This document shows positions 17,518 through 25,784 of a stretch of 33,722 nucleotides of DNA, in pieces. A program made the translations under genes and the position numbers. Origin of the DNA: Variovorax sp. E3 (GTDB taxonomy: Bacteria > Pseudomonadota > Gammaproteobacteria > Burkholderiales > Burkholderiaceae_C); assembly GCF_016082275.1 (NCBI RefSeq), contig NZ_MOWM01000075.1, forward strand, positions 1 through 33,722, in the 5' to 3' direction. Below the pieces are notes generated by a model, which searched no databases, was not told the origin of the DNA, and was given only the letters and a program-made list of their open reading frames with translations. The number at the start of each line of letters is the position of its first letter. Position 1 is the first letter of the stretch.

Positions 17518-17808
17518 ATGACAGCTGAAGAGAAGCAACGCATACGCTCGCTGGCATTCAATGCCTATCGAGACATGTTTGCAGGCATGAGCGCTGATGC
17601 CCGGGCATCCTGGTTCTTCATCTCCGACGAAAGCGAACTCCTCAGCTTCATGGTCGGGAAGGACGAAACCGTGGCGCAGGCAAGTGAACGACACGCGATC
17701 AAGCTCACGGCAATGGCCGACGCGTTAGAGTCACTGTCCTGTGCCGAGGTCGAGCGCAAAACCATCGAAGACCTACGTCGGCTTGCGAGTGCGCATCACG
17801 ACAGCTAG
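17518..17808 (+). CDS. 96-aa hypothetical protein beside tniQ2
   Basis: Start ATG 17518 has GAGG 6 nt upstream; the open frame extends further upstream but through the left-end repeat, so the internal ATG is preferred. The product is acidic and helical (MTAEEKQRIRSLAFNAYRDM, later LSSLSCAEVERKTIEDLRR-like helices) with no signal or membrane segment. No family recognised. It faces tniQ2 tail to tail and belongs to the core element between the internal left end and the right end. Confidence 0.6.
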   Translation: MTAEEKQRIRSLAFNAYRDMFAGMSADARASWFFISDESELLSFMVGKDETVAQASERHAIKLTAMADALESLSCAEVERKTIEDLRRLASAHHDS

Positions 17809-17811
17809 ACG

Positions 17812-17857
17812 GTTGAGCCATACCGCACGCACCTTGCCTCTCGAGGGGAGGCTCAAC
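17812..17857. terminator. Inverted repeat between convergent genes
   Basis: GTTGAGCC (17812-17819) pairs with GGCTCAAC (17850-17857), and the inner part holds CCTC-TCGA-GGGG. The location between two convergent stops suits a bidirectional terminator, but there is no T tract, so the call is weak. Confidence 0.35.
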
Positions 17858-18629
17858 GAAGTGGCGCGAAGCCAGCATCATGCGTCTCCTCACCATCCGG
17901 GCCGGTCTTCAAGATCGCGACTGCCTTCCTTGCCAGGTCCGCACTCATCCAGTCTGCCCAAAGGGGTAGGACCCCTTTCTTGGCCAGCCTGCGCAAATTC
18001 GCGATGGTCAACTCCTTTTCACCATCTACACGCACCACGCCGTGTAGCAGCGCAGCGAGCACGGCACGTCCATTCTTCAGCAGCACCCAGTCCCATTCGG
18101 TCAGGAGCAAACTGTCTAGACCGACGACTGGCAGGCTCGAAAGCCTTCCTCCGCACATCTGGCAATGAGCCAGATACGCAACGCCGGATTTCTTAGGTCC
18201 GGCGTAGAGCATGCTGAATGGCAGCGTCACAAACGCTTTGCAATATGGGCAGGTATCTTCCAGCAGACATCGATGAACCGGGCAAAAGCGCCAAGTGGCA
18301 AAGCGGCAATGCACCTCGAAATGAGGATCCGATTGAGCGGCCAGGCACTTCGAACAGAACCTGTACCTAGGGGTCCCGGTGCGGGTTGCCAGCAGAAACT
18401 TTTCGCACGACCGCCCAAGCTTCTGGATCTGGGGAAAGATTCCTCTTGCAAGCGCAAACGGCTCTGACACGCCACACCGCATCAGGGCGTCTCGACCAGT
18501 TCGAGAAGAGATCACCAAATCGATATCGACTCCCTTCGCAAAACCCATATGGGCCAGGAGTACATCGACCGTCTCCCCTTGCGACAGAGCCGCTCTGCTC
18601 ACCCACGACGCGGGGGATTCAAATGGCAT
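17853..18629 (-). CDS. tniQ: Second TniQ-family protein (TniQ2), 258 aa
   Basis: Short TniQ/TnsD-family target-selection protein. The N-terminus ESPASWVSRAALSQGETVDV is the usual TniQ opening. The zinc-binding region shows CSKCLAAQ, then FCPVHRCLLEDTCPYC and AHCQMCGG, giving paired Cys/His knuckles. In Tn7-like elements TniQ proteins link TnsC to a target and may recognise a specific DNA site. It begins 36 nt after the tniQ1 stop and is the last gene of the tns operon. At 258 aa it lacks the long C-terminal DNA-reading part of Tn7 TnsD. Having two TniQ proteins suggests either a heteromer or two targeting routes. Confidence 0.85.
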   Translation of the reverse strand: MPFESPASWVSRAALSQGETVDVLLAHMGFAKGVDIDLVISSRTGRDALMRCGVSEPFALARGIFPQIQKLGRSCEKFLLATRTGTPRYRFCSKCLAAQSDPHFEVHCRFATWRFCPVHRCLLEDTCPYCKAFVTLPFSMLYAGPKKSGVAYLAHCQMCGGRLSSLPVVGLDSLLLTEWDWVLLKNGRAVLAALLHGVVRVDGEKELTIANLRRLAKKGVLPLWADWMSADLARKAVAILKTGPDGEETHDAGFAPLR

Positions 18630-18665
18630 CGCGCCGGCAGTCCCGCCATTCGAAGCGGCGCGTCC

Positions 18666-19667
18666 TTACGCGCCGGCATCTTGAAAAAGCTCCAGTTGCC
18701 CTTTGGTCGGCCGCCCACCACGTCGCCGCTCTCTCTCAACGAGGTCCAGAGACTCGCAGTCGAGGAATTTCATCAGCTGCACAGCGGCCTGCTGATCTTC
18801 GAACACTACGCCTTGGCGTGCCAGACGTTGCAGTCCAGGCTCGTAGATCAACACGCGTATGGACCGCCGAAACTCGATCGACTGCTCCTGCAGCATTCGC
18901 CCACGCGCCAACCCGCGTTCGACGACCTCTGCGAGCTCGGAAGGACTCGGGATCTCTACGACCTTCGCCGAAGACAGGCACTGCCCTGGCTTGCTCAACG
19001 CGCCCAGCGCATGGACAAGACGTGATGCGCCGTCCGGGCTGACGTGAAAAATCCATTCCGGCAACTGAATTGTCGGAGGCTCGACCGCTCTGGCGAGATG
19101 CTTCCCCTTCAATCGAGCAGACAGGGTCTGGCACCAGGACATCTCATCGCGAGAGAGGTGATGTTCACGCCCACTGCGTCGCAGATATCTTCCGCAGCAG
19201 CAAACGTCGATGGCCGGACGCGACCAGGTCAGCCGCATGCCGCAATGGGGGCAACGGTCTATGAGCAATGCCCGATGAACGGGGCACGCGGAGATCATGG
19301 CGACATCCCACTCCGCCCTGCAGATCGCGTACTCCGCAAGGCATTCAGGGCAGACTTGGGGCTGCTTGACCCGGAGCGAAGCGATCGAACCCCACTCCCA
19401 GCCGAGATAGGAATATTGCCTGCGACCATTCACTTGACGGCGCGTCTTGACGCGTTGCCCCAGCCAGTTGGGGGAGACCCCGGCGAGATAGGCCAGTGTG
19501 TCGATATCTCGCGGGACCATCCATCGGAGCGAACGGACGCCGGCATGATTCGCGAGAAACTGAAGCGCTATTCCGTTCGCATGCGAGCATCTCAGCAAGA
19601 AGCCCAGCCCGGACTCCTCATCCGAAGGTTCAACAGCAACAGGCAAAGGCTGCAGATCAACCGACAT
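18666..19667 (-). CDS. tniQ: First TniQ-family protein (TniQ1), 333 aa
   Basis: TniQ/TnsD-like target-selection protein. Seen: LGFLLRCSHANGIALQFLAN near the start, CPECLAEYAIC, then ACPVHRALLIDRCPHCGMRL and a CCCGRYL knuckle. These form the TniQ zinc-binding domain; the C-terminal 130 residues are specific to this protein and could read DNA. Start ATG 19667 is chosen because it overlaps the tnsC stop by 11 nt and the TniQ domain follows at once; the longer open frame would extend far into tnsC. With TniQ2 it would recruit TnsC to the target, in this case possibly the 3' end of the Mpo1-like gene. Confidence 0.88.
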   Translation of the reverse strand: MSVDLQPLPVAVEPSDEESGLGFLLRCSHANGIALQFLANHAGVRSLRWMVPRDIDTLAYLAGVSPNWLGQRVKTRRQVNGRRQYSYLGWEWGSIASLRVKQPQVCPECLAEYAICRAEWDVAMISACPVHRALLIDRCPHCGMRLTWSRPAIDVCCCGRYLRRSGREHHLSRDEMSWCQTLSARLKGKHLARAVEPPTIQLPEWIFHVSPDGASRLVHALGALSKPGQCLSSAKVVEIPSPSELAEVVERGLARGRMLQEQSIEFRRSIRVLIYEPGLQRLARQGVVFEDQQAAVQLMKFLDCESLDLVERERRRGGRPTKGQLELFQDAGA

Positions 19668-20613
19668 ACGGATTACCCAGACCCGCGTCCTTGCCGTAGA
19701 CCCGATCAAACGCAGCATGCATGTGACCCAACTCAACCCCACGGGCACCACCGTCTGCAGCGACCAGTACGCCTTCAGTCACAAGACGTTTGAACGCACG
19801 AAGATTCCCTGCAGTTGCCTTTTGCAAGCGAAGAGCTTCGTCTTTCTCGGCGATGAGGCTCAAATCGAATGCCTTGCTCTGCTTCGCAAAGGCCCTGACA
19901 AAAGCCAACCACACGGGTCCTGGTTCGAACGCTTGCAGCGAGTGCTTCGCACTGATCCGGCTGGCCAGATGCTGGTCGACGCCCTCCAGATCATTGAGCT
20001 CCTCAGACGCTGAAATGACGATTCCCAATGGCACCTCGTCCATCAACTCGCGAACACAATCGGTGACGCTATTGCCGTCCTCCGAGTGGCTACGCCAGCG
20101 ACTTTGCTGCATCAGGTGATGCCCTTCATCGATGAAGATCAGGCGTGTTCCCTTTTGCCTGAGTGCATCGATCAGCACGTTTCGCTTGACAGCCAGCGTC
20201 TTCTCATTGACCTGAGGAAAGGGATATCGGATCTGACGCAGCATGCCTCCCACGAGCTGGCCCACCGTCGGCTTCTTGGAAAGGCGAACCGCCAACGCTC
20301 CATGGCCCAGTTCGAACAGATTGGACCTTGGGAGCGAGTTCCGGAAGTACCGAATCAAGGCGGTCTTGCCAGATCCGGTGGGCCCGCTCACGATCACGCC
20401 CTGTTGTGTCGTGAGTTCGCGGCTCAGCTGGAACACCCGATCACAACTGGCGAGTGCCTCCTTGAAGTTCGGATGGTTCACCATGATGCGATCGACCTGA
20501 ACCGCGGCACCTAAGGCATGGGAAGAGTAGGTGAAGAGGCGTCTTGCAATCGTGCGACGCTCCTCCTCGTCGGGCCAATCGATTTCAGCCTCATTGATTG
20601 GAGCGGCGTTCAT
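19657..20613 (-). CDS. tnsC: AAA+ ATPase TnsC/TniB, transposition regulator
   Basis: ATPase of 318 aa that bridges the target-selection proteins and the transposase. Walker A is GPTGSGKT (77-84), Walker B is LIFIDE (157-162) with the following GHH, and VISASEELND is the sensor-1 region. The length is nearer to TniB or the short TnsC of small Tn7-like elements than to the 555-aa TnsC of Tn7. ATG 20613 overlaps the tnsB stop as ATGA, so translation is coupled. Known family behaviour is ATP-dependent filament formation on DNA; this is not visible in the sequence. Confidence 0.92.
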   Translation of the reverse strand: MNAAPINEAEIDWPDEEERRTIARRLFTYSSHALGAAVQVDRIMVNHPNFKEALASCDRVFQLSRELTTQQGVIVSGPTGSGKTALIRYFRNSLPRSNLFELGHGALAVRLSKKPTVGQLVGGMLRQIRYPFPQVNEKTLAVKRNVLIDALRQKGTRLIFIDEGHHLMQQSRWRSHSEDGNSVTDCVRELMDEVPLGIVISASEELNDLEGVDQHLASRISAKHSLQAFEPGPVWLAFVRAFAKQSKAFDLSLIAEKDEALRLQKATAGNLRAFKRLVTEGVLVAADGGARGVELGHMHAAFDRVYGKDAGLGNPYVG

Positions 20614-22595
20614 CGCGACTCCATGTCGAATGCGTCGAACTCGGGGATCTCATGTTCGATGCTCGACGGAGGGGATAGCACGATAGGGTCCGAGGCAGGA
20701 GCCGCCGGGGCTGCATGCACGCTCGTTACCCGGCTCGAGGTCAGGCCTGCGTATTGCGCAGCCTTGAGTGAACTTTTCCGGTCTTTTGGCCGGGTTGCGT
20801 CCATCCAGTGGTCATGCAGCTTCATCCTCGCGGTCCAGAGTTTTTCCTCCGCCGCCTTTCCGGCGAGTTCCTGAGCAGCAAACTTGCGGATCATCAGATG
20901 CTGATTCCAGGAGAGACCGGCGGTGTATTCGGCCCAGCGGCTGGGACACTGGATCCATTCATCCAACTTCGTTGGGTTTCGAACAAACAGACTGCTGAGG
21001 TCCTCTGGATCCCACTTGCACATCGTCTTGAAGCTGCTTCCGAACTCGCGACGCAAGGGCAACAGATCAGCGCTGCCATACGGAATTCCTCGCAGCTGTA
21101 CGCCGCCTTGACCGACAGTCAACGATGTTGACAGGCCGGAGACCAACCGCAATCGGTCCCAGCTTCCGGGGTATATCGCTGGCGGGCATCGCTCCAGCCC
21201 ATCTTGGAATAGATCAAATGGGCGGGCCAGCTTTCGTTCATTGATCTGAAAGGGATGAACGTCGACCACGTACATCGTGAGGCCCTTGACCAGGTCACCG
21301 AAGCTGATTGCGGCGTCCTTGTACGGGTCTAGGTTCGTAGCGCTTGCCACCTTCTTGTGGACGCGGCCCCGCGCGAGGGTCAGGTAGTTCAGTCCTGAAA
21401 AGAATCGCTCCACATGCGGTTTGAGCCACGGTGTTCTCACGCGACAGTAAGTCATATCGATGCCGATCTCCCAAGACATCCCCTTGAATGCAAGAGAATG
21501 AAACTCTAGGCCGTTGTCCAACACCCATTCGTCTGCCAGCCCGTGCGAGAGCCACGGATTGTCCAAGCCGAGGTTCGAGATCAGTTCGGCTTTCGGCATC
21601 AGCGAACTTCTCAACACGCCCACGACGCTGCTGACTCCTGGGCCGTAGAAGCTCAAATAGATCCCGAGGATGTAGCTGGAGTAGGCGTCGATCGCGACCG
21701 TGAGCAGCGGCCGTCCCAGGGGCAGACCGGTTTCGTCCGAGATCACAACCCAATTCAGAGGGGTATGGTCAACTTCCACGCGCTGTAACGGATACGCGGC
21801 GCCCGCACCATCAATCGTGCTGCGGCAGACCATTCGAGCCCGCGCTTCGCCCTCGCGGGATGCGATCCGGTGGTAGACGTCCACGTCTCTTGCCCGGCGA
21901 CATACGGTTGCAAAACCGACCTTCGCATCTTCCTCTTTCACTTCGCCATTTCGCACAGCCACCTTGAGGTCCTTGCGTACGCAGTCATAGACATGCGTGA
22001 GTGAGTGGCGGTCACGAGTGAAGTACTCCGTGCGAAGGTTGCTCGAAATGATGGCTTCGACCGTGTTTGACAACTTGCGAATCCGGGGCATCGTCTTAAT
22101 CCGATCCACCAGCGAAAGCGGGTTACACGCTGAGTTCTGATACCGCCTAGCCCAATCCATGACTGTCGACGCGGAGGGGGGCGAGGCATCGTCCGTTGCC
22201 TTTGCCGTCGCCTTGATCACCTTCGCTACCCCAGAGCGATCACCTCTCGTCACATGGCCCGCCTGCAACGCCTTGAGGTAGCGCAACCGGTAGTCGATCT
22301 GGACTCTCCAACTCTCCTTGAGTTTGGAAAGATCGACGAGAACAGGAAGCTCGGTGCGTTTCGTGACAGCGCCAGTCTCGCTGGAATGGGTATGCGCAGA
22401 GACCTCAGCGTTTCCCAACACCACGGTGTAATGACCATCCCAAATCCGCTTGAGCACCTTGGTGGTAGACAGCGTCGTCGCTCTTCGAGTGAGCGTGTCT
22501 TCGAACTGAACCTGGTGCTCGCCGAGGACACGTGTAAGTTCAAGTGTGCGTTGGCCACTGCGCAACACCAAGCCAGCTTTCAATGAGATGTTCAT
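20610..22595 (-). CDS. tnsB: DDE transposase TnsB, 661 aa
   Basis: Transposase of the retroviral integrase superfamily (Mu/TniA/TnsB type) that binds the ends and joins 3' ends to target DNA. The catalytic triad is readable: Asp276 in VEVDHTPLNW, Asp360 in WVLDNGLEF and Glu396 in PHVERFFSGL, i.e. a D-D-35-E spacing. A helix-turn-helix N-terminal region and a Mu-type C-terminal beta-barrel with a basic tail surround it. Start: AGGAG lies 7 nt before ATG 22595 (4 nt before an adjacent ATG at 22598), so the start is inside the end of tnsA, overlapping about 56 nt. The C-terminal tail (acidic, IPEFDAFDMESR) may contact TnsC as in relatives. Confidence 0.94.
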   Translation of the reverse strand: MNISLKAGLVLRSGQRTLELTRVLGEHQVQFEDTLTRRATTLSTTKVLKRIWDGHYTVVLGNAEVSAHTHSSETGAVTKRTELPVLVDLSKLKESWRVQIDYRLRYLKALQAGHVTRGDRSGVAKVIKATAKATDDASPPSASTVMDWARRYQNSACNPLSLVDRIKTMPRIRKLSNTVEAIISSNLRTEYFTRDRHSLTHVYDCVRKDLKVAVRNGEVKEEDAKVGFATVCRRARDVDVYHRIASREGEARARMVCRSTIDGAGAAYPLQRVEVDHTPLNWVVISDETGLPLGRPLLTVAIDAYSSYILGIYLSFYGPGVSSVVGVLRSSLMPKAELISNLGLDNPWLSHGLADEWVLDNGLEFHSLAFKGMSWEIGIDMTYCRVRTPWLKPHVERFFSGLNYLTLARGRVHKKVASATNLDPYKDAAISFGDLVKGLTMYVVDVHPFQINERKLARPFDLFQDGLERCPPAIYPGSWDRLRLVSGLSTSLTVGQGGVQLRGIPYGSADLLPLRREFGSSFKTMCKWDPEDLSSLFVRNPTKLDEWIQCPSRWAEYTAGLSWNQHLMIRKFAAQELAGKAAEEKLWTARMKLHDHWMDATRPKDRKSSLKAAQYAGLTSSRVTSVHAAPAAPASDPIVLSPPSSIEHEIPEFDAFDMESR

Positions 22596-23232
22596 CATTG
22601 ATCTCCTGTGTGGGAAATGCGAATACCAATGCGCCACCATCCAGTGGCAGCAGACGTGAACAGCTCAGATGACGAGCTGCGATGAGATGAAAGATGTCAA
22701 GTCGAGACGCTTGACAGACTTGCTCAAGCACGTGGATCGAGATCCCCTCGGGGTGAGCGCCAGCGGTCTCCAGCACCCGTTGCTGAAGCTTGGGATCGAT
22801 CGAAACCTTCCGATATCGGAGCAGCAGAGCTGCTCGTTCATGGGATTTCTTCGTCCGAATCTTGTTTTCGCCCACGACGACAAATCGAAAAGACCGCTCG
22901 CGAAGCTGCTTTGCGGCCTCGTCGAAGGTTTCGCGGTAGCGATCGATCTTCCGGGCGAGCTTGACCTCGATGACGGTTTGGCTGCCGTCGGCGTGACTGA
23001 CAAGGAAATCAGGGGTGTAGCGTCGCCCCCCTCTGACCCTGAGCTGAAATGGCTGATGCCGTAGCTGATTTACCCCGGGGCAAAGAGCTGCGCGATAAAC
23101 GAAATCACGCTCCAGGGCAGACTCACACTCGATGGGGGAAGCAAAAATACCGGGCAAGTTGATTACGCGCACTGTCCTTATGGGCGAGCGCGAAACCACC
23201 TTGCGTGCCGGCGGGTCTGGCACGGTGTTCAT
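22540..23232 (-). CDS. tnsA: TnsA endonuclease, 230 aa
   Basis: TnsA cuts the 5' ends of the transposon and, with TnsB, gives cut-and-paste rather than replicative transposition. The PD-(D/E)XK core is visible: Glu41 in ALERDF, Asp75 in RYTPDFLV and Glu89-Val-Lys91 in TVIEVKLARK. A C-terminal winged-helix-like domain follows (LEQVCQASRLDIFHLIAARH). Start ATG 23232 is chosen because GGAG lies 8 nt upstream and the longer frame would cross this site. The start overlaps one of the GAAGTTTCTYC repeats, so translation or transcription may be controlled there. TnsA presence predicts a clean insertion, in line with the simple 5-bp duplication seen. Confidence 0.92.
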   Translation of the reverse strand: MNTVPDPPARKVVSRSPIRTVRVINLPGIFASPIECESALERDFVYRAALCPGVNQLRHQPFQLRVRGGRRYTPDFLVSHADGSQTVIEVKLARKIDRYRETFDEAAKQLRERSFRFVVVGENKIRTKKSHERAALLLRYRKVSIDPKLQQRVLETAGAHPEGISIHVLEQVCQASRLDIFHLIAARHLSCSRLLPLDGGALVFAFPTQEINDEHLIESWLGVAQWPTHT

Positions 23233-23348
23233 GAAGTTTCTCCAGGCAAAAATCACCCCGCGCCGGCCATAGAAATGGCTGGCTGGAGTCTTGACACGGG
23301 TGCCTTGCGAGAAGAAACTTCGGATTCTGACGCCGTTGAAGTTTCTTC
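23233..23348. promoter_or_regulatory. Three GAAG-N3-CTTC repeats upstream of tnsA (putative operator)
   Basis: GAAGAAACTTC (23311-23321) and GAAGTTTCTTC (23338-23348) are perfect inverted copies 16 nt apart, and each is itself a short palindrome GAAG-N3-CTTC. A third near copy, GAAGTTTCTCC (23233-23243), ends on the tnsA ribosome-binding site and start. They lie in the 165-bp gap between the putative DNA-binding gene and tnsA. A repressor operator is the simplest reading; an RNA hairpin (11-bp stem) acting on tnsA is the alternative. Confidence 0.6.
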
Positions 23349-23396
23349 ATCGGGGGGCGCGCCGGTCATCCGAAGGGTTGATCGGCGTTCTCTTTT

Positions 23397-23747
23397 CTAC
23401 ATGGGTGTTTCCTCCTTGGCAGGCGTTTTCTGCTTAGAAGCTACCGGCTCGCATTCATCCTGAGGCGCATCGCCTTGGGCTCCCCGTTGATGTGCGGCGG
23501 CGTTCCTGTGCTGTTGCGCGAGCCAGTGCGCGACATCCTTGGCCAGCGCGAAGCGACCACGACGATGTTCGATCTGGAACGTAGGTACAGGAAGGGTGCG
23601 TCGAAGCACAGCTTGCTGATAGGCCCTCTTGCTCGGATAGCAAAGTTCACTGGCCAGCGCAGCTGGGGGCAACATCAATCCATAGCGGCGGATCAACTCC
23701 TCCTCCAGCGTTCGGGCTAGCTGCTCGTCAATCTGCGTGTCGCGCAT
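23397..23747 (-). CDS. Small putative DNA-binding protein upstream of tnsA
   Basis: Protein of 116 aa. Residues 24-90 read like a winged helix of the excisionase/AlpA type: LMLPPAALASELCYPSKRAY, then QQAVLRRTLPVPTFQIEHRR and a GRFALAKDVAHWLAQQ close. The C-terminal 25 residues are a charged, low-complexity tail. It is co-directional with tnsA, 165 nt upstream, and the gap holds the GAAG-N3-CTTC repeats. I infer a regulator of the tns operon or an architectural factor for the ends; no specific family was identified. Confidence 0.65.
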   Translation of the reverse strand: MRDTQIDEQLARTLEEELIRRYGLMLPPAALASELCYPSKRAYQQAVLRRTLPVPTFQIEHRRGRFALAKDVAHWLAQQHRNAAAHQRGAQGDAPQDECEPVASKQKTPAKEETPM

Positions 23748-23881
23748 AGTCGCATTCAGAGTCGTCCTGCGCCATGCTATGACGTCGCAAGTTGCTTAAC
23801 AATGTGGTCGCTTTCAGCGCACTTCGTGCTGATCGGCTCAGAGCATCGATCGCCATGTGCTTGATTCAAAAGGAGTTTTTT

Positions 23882-23962
23882 GTGAAGACTCTCGGCCTCT
23901 GCTTTTTCGCGTCCAGTTTCGCGTCGGCCTCGTTTGGGGCCTTGATGCACGGGTGCCCGTAA
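23882..23962 (+). CDS. Possible 26-aa peptide with strong ribosome-binding site
   Basis: GTG 23882 is preceded at 6 nt by AAAAGGAG (23868-23875), the strongest ribosome-binding site of the region. The peptide MKTLGLCFFASSFASASFGA resembles a signal sequence or small hydrophobic peptide and stops at 23962, 41 nt before the 330-aa gene. It could be a leader peptide for that gene. Only the signal and hydrophobicity support it. Confidence 0.3.
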   Translation: MKTLGLCFFASSFASASFGALMHGCP

Positions 23963-24003
23963 CGTTGGGCAGCGTCGTTCGAACCTTCTAGCTCGACTGC
24001 CGA

Positions 24004-24996
24004 ATGCCCATCACAGGTCACCAACGCCGTATTGATGTGGATGCGTTGAGGAGCCGCTACTGGCTGGGCGGCGTCGCGATTCGATTGCGCCCCACCAGCC
24101 TCCATGACCTGGCGCGCATGGTCGAACCAAACCTGCGATGGCGCAACGAGACGACTGGCGTGTCTTCGTGGACGAATAAATGGCGCGCTTATGAGCGCGG
24201 CGAGCGAGCGCCGAGGCTGGCGCTGATCGACAAGGTGGAGGCGTTGCGAGTGAACGGTACCAGTGGCACTGGCTCGAAAGCCGAGTTTTCGCACGTGCTT
24301 TGGCAGATCCTCAGGGAGCCAGAACCGACGCCACAAACGTGCAAGCGGTGGATGCAACTTCTTGACCGCCCCATCGCCTCGGGCTCACTCATTCTCTCGG
24401 GTGGTGAGACCTCCCGCTATGCGATCCCTAGCCTACGGCCAAGGCACTATGAGAAGCTTTGGTATCGCCCCAGTCTCGACACCCTGGCGTTGCTGACTTA
24501 CGTAGTGCAGCAAGCCCACCGCTTCAGATATGAGGCGCTGGCACACGAGGCCGGGCAGAACCTCGTGACGACACTGTGGCAGCTCAGCCTCCGATTTGAC
24601 GACCGACAAATGCTGCCGGCGTTTATGGCGTTCTTCGAGAGATGGGTTCTTCCGCTGACCAAACTGAACGGAGTCCGCGTTGGTATCGGCAGAGAAATTG
24701 AAAAGAGAGCAGCGGTACTTCGAGATGCAGTGAGGGCCTTCGACCAATTCCGAACCCGACCAAGTGACAATGCTGATATCGACATCCGGCTTCGCCACAT
24801 CTTGGGTGGCAGGTGGCGATCCGAGCATCGGCTGGCGTATGCGTCGATACGAATGTCGACGCCGGAGCTTGTCGCGACCACGGAGGAGCGCGAAGAATGC
24901 AGGCGGAGCTCAAACAACCAGCTCATCAGCCTATATTGCGACAACGGTCCCGCTGAGATTCCGCGCTGGATTCAGGAGGGCTGGAGGCCCTACTAA
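24004..24996 (+). CDS. 330-aa hypothetical protein divergent from the tns operon
   Basis: Soluble, Arg/Trp-rich protein without a recognised family. An N-terminal segment WRAYERGERAPRLALIDKVE suggests a helix-turn-helix-like or nucleic-acid-binding part; the middle (YVVQQAHRFRYEALAHEAGQ) is helical. An in-frame stop just upstream fixes the start near ATG 24004, which lacks a good ribosome-binding site. The gene lies between the tns operon and the right end, in the core of the element rather than the cargo block. It may therefore be an accessory transposition or regulation factor, but this is only positional inference. Confidence 0.6.
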   Translation: MPITGHQRRIDVDALRSRYWLGGVAIRLRPTSLHDLARMVEPNLRWRNETTGVSSWTNKWRAYERGERAPRLALIDKVEALRVNGTSGTGSKAEFSHVLWQILREPEPTPQTCKRWMQLLDRPIASGSLILSGGETSRYAIPSLRPRHYEKLWYRPSLDTLALLTYVVQQAHRFRYEALAHEAGQNLVTTLWQLSLRFDDRQMLPAFMAFFERWVLPLTKLNGVRVGIGREIEKRAAVLRDAVRAFDQFRTRPSDNADIDIRLRHILGGRWRSEHRLAYASIRMSTPELVATTEEREECRRSSNNQLISLYCDNGPAEIPRWIQEGWRPY

Positions 24997-25494
24997 TGCG
25001 AGCATCATCTACAGAAGTCGAGGTCTCTCACCTTGTGGCCTGAGGAGGCCACGACAAGTCCATCACGTACACGAGCAACCAACGTCGATCAAACTCTGGC
25101 ATCCGTGAGCAGAATGTGATCTGCGCCCCCGCAGCCGAAGAAAGGCGAAATCCTCCAAGCGAAGATGTGCTCTCGTAGTTGAACCACAGAACAGATTCCC
25201 GGAACCTTGTGCTGCAGGGTTAACGGCAAAGAGCCGACCCAGATGTTCATACCAAGCGGTCCAGACTGCCTTGTGGTTACCTTTTTTGCCCCCGCCTGTC
25301 TCGCCTTGGCGGTCAGGACTGTTGGCATGAGAAGCGCTCCGCGTGCTGTCAAGGTGCATTGAAAGAGGCCATGAGCCATCATGGCTGCCGCGTCGTAACG
25401 TCTTCATGAGCGTTGTCGATGACGGAAAGGCCAGAGGGGCTGCGACAAGCCCGTAAAACAGCGCATTCAGAAGGCTAGATGTGGGCGCTACGAG
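24997..25494. other. 498-bp region without supported gene
   Basis: Overlapping frames of about 100 codons exist on the minus strand (25063-25407) but have no ribosome-binding site, no recognisable domain and rival each other in different frames. It may contain a decayed gene. No repeat or terminator identified. Confidence 0.35.
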
Positions 25495-25716
25495 TCACGG
25501 CTTGTCGTAGCCGAGATATCCGCCAAGGGCCTTCATCGCTTCGTAAATATTACGACCGGACCTCTCGTCGAGGATCAGCGTTTTGCCATCCACGACCAGG
25601 TAAACAAGGTTCTCGCCCCCAAGGTAGGACGAGCGGCCGAACTCCAAAGTGATCTTGTTGCCGGACCTCGCGGCATCCTTGATCTCCTGCTCCTCGAAAA
25701 ACATCGTCGTCGCCAT
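25495..25716 (-). CDS. 73-aa hypothetical protein
   Basis: AAGGAG 7 nt before ATG 25716 gives a firm start. The product (MATTMFFEEQEIKDAARSGN, then beta-rich NLVYLVVDGKTLILDERSGR and a helical close) looks like a compact alpha/beta protein. No family recognised. It is the last of three small minus-strand genes, each separated from the next by a hairpin terminator. Confidence 0.7.
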   Translation of the reverse strand: MATTMFFEEQEIKDAARSGNKITLEFGRSSYLGGENLVYLVVDGKTLILDERSGRNIYEAMKALGGYLGYDKP

Positions 25717-25744
25717 ACTGTGGCTCCTTGATTATTTTGATGAG

Positions 25745-25770
25745 AAAAGGGCCACCAAGTGGTGGCCCTT
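25745..25770 (-). terminator. Rho-independent terminator after the DUF1508-like gene
   Basis: Read on the minus strand: AAGGGCCACC, loop ACTT, GGTGGCCCTT, a 10-bp perfect stem (25747-25770), then TTTTC. It lies 15 nt after the stop of the small DUF1508-like gene. Confidence 0.8.
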
Positions 25771-25784
25771 CGTGCTGTACCGGA

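Noticed and set aside
23749..23818. GTCGC-N-TTCAG-like repeats upstream of the 116-aa gene as the right transposon end
   Set aside because: Only loose similarity, no terminal TGT/ACA with duplication; the end at 27993 fits far better.
23866..24357. 163-codon minus-strand frame near the tns operon
   Set aside because: It overlaps the start of the 330-aa gene on the other strand and has no ribosome-binding site or known motif; the Lys-rich end looked protein-like but is not enough.
25063..25407. Minus-strand frames of 97 and 114 codons
   Set aside because: Two frames compete, neither has a start signal or family resemblance.
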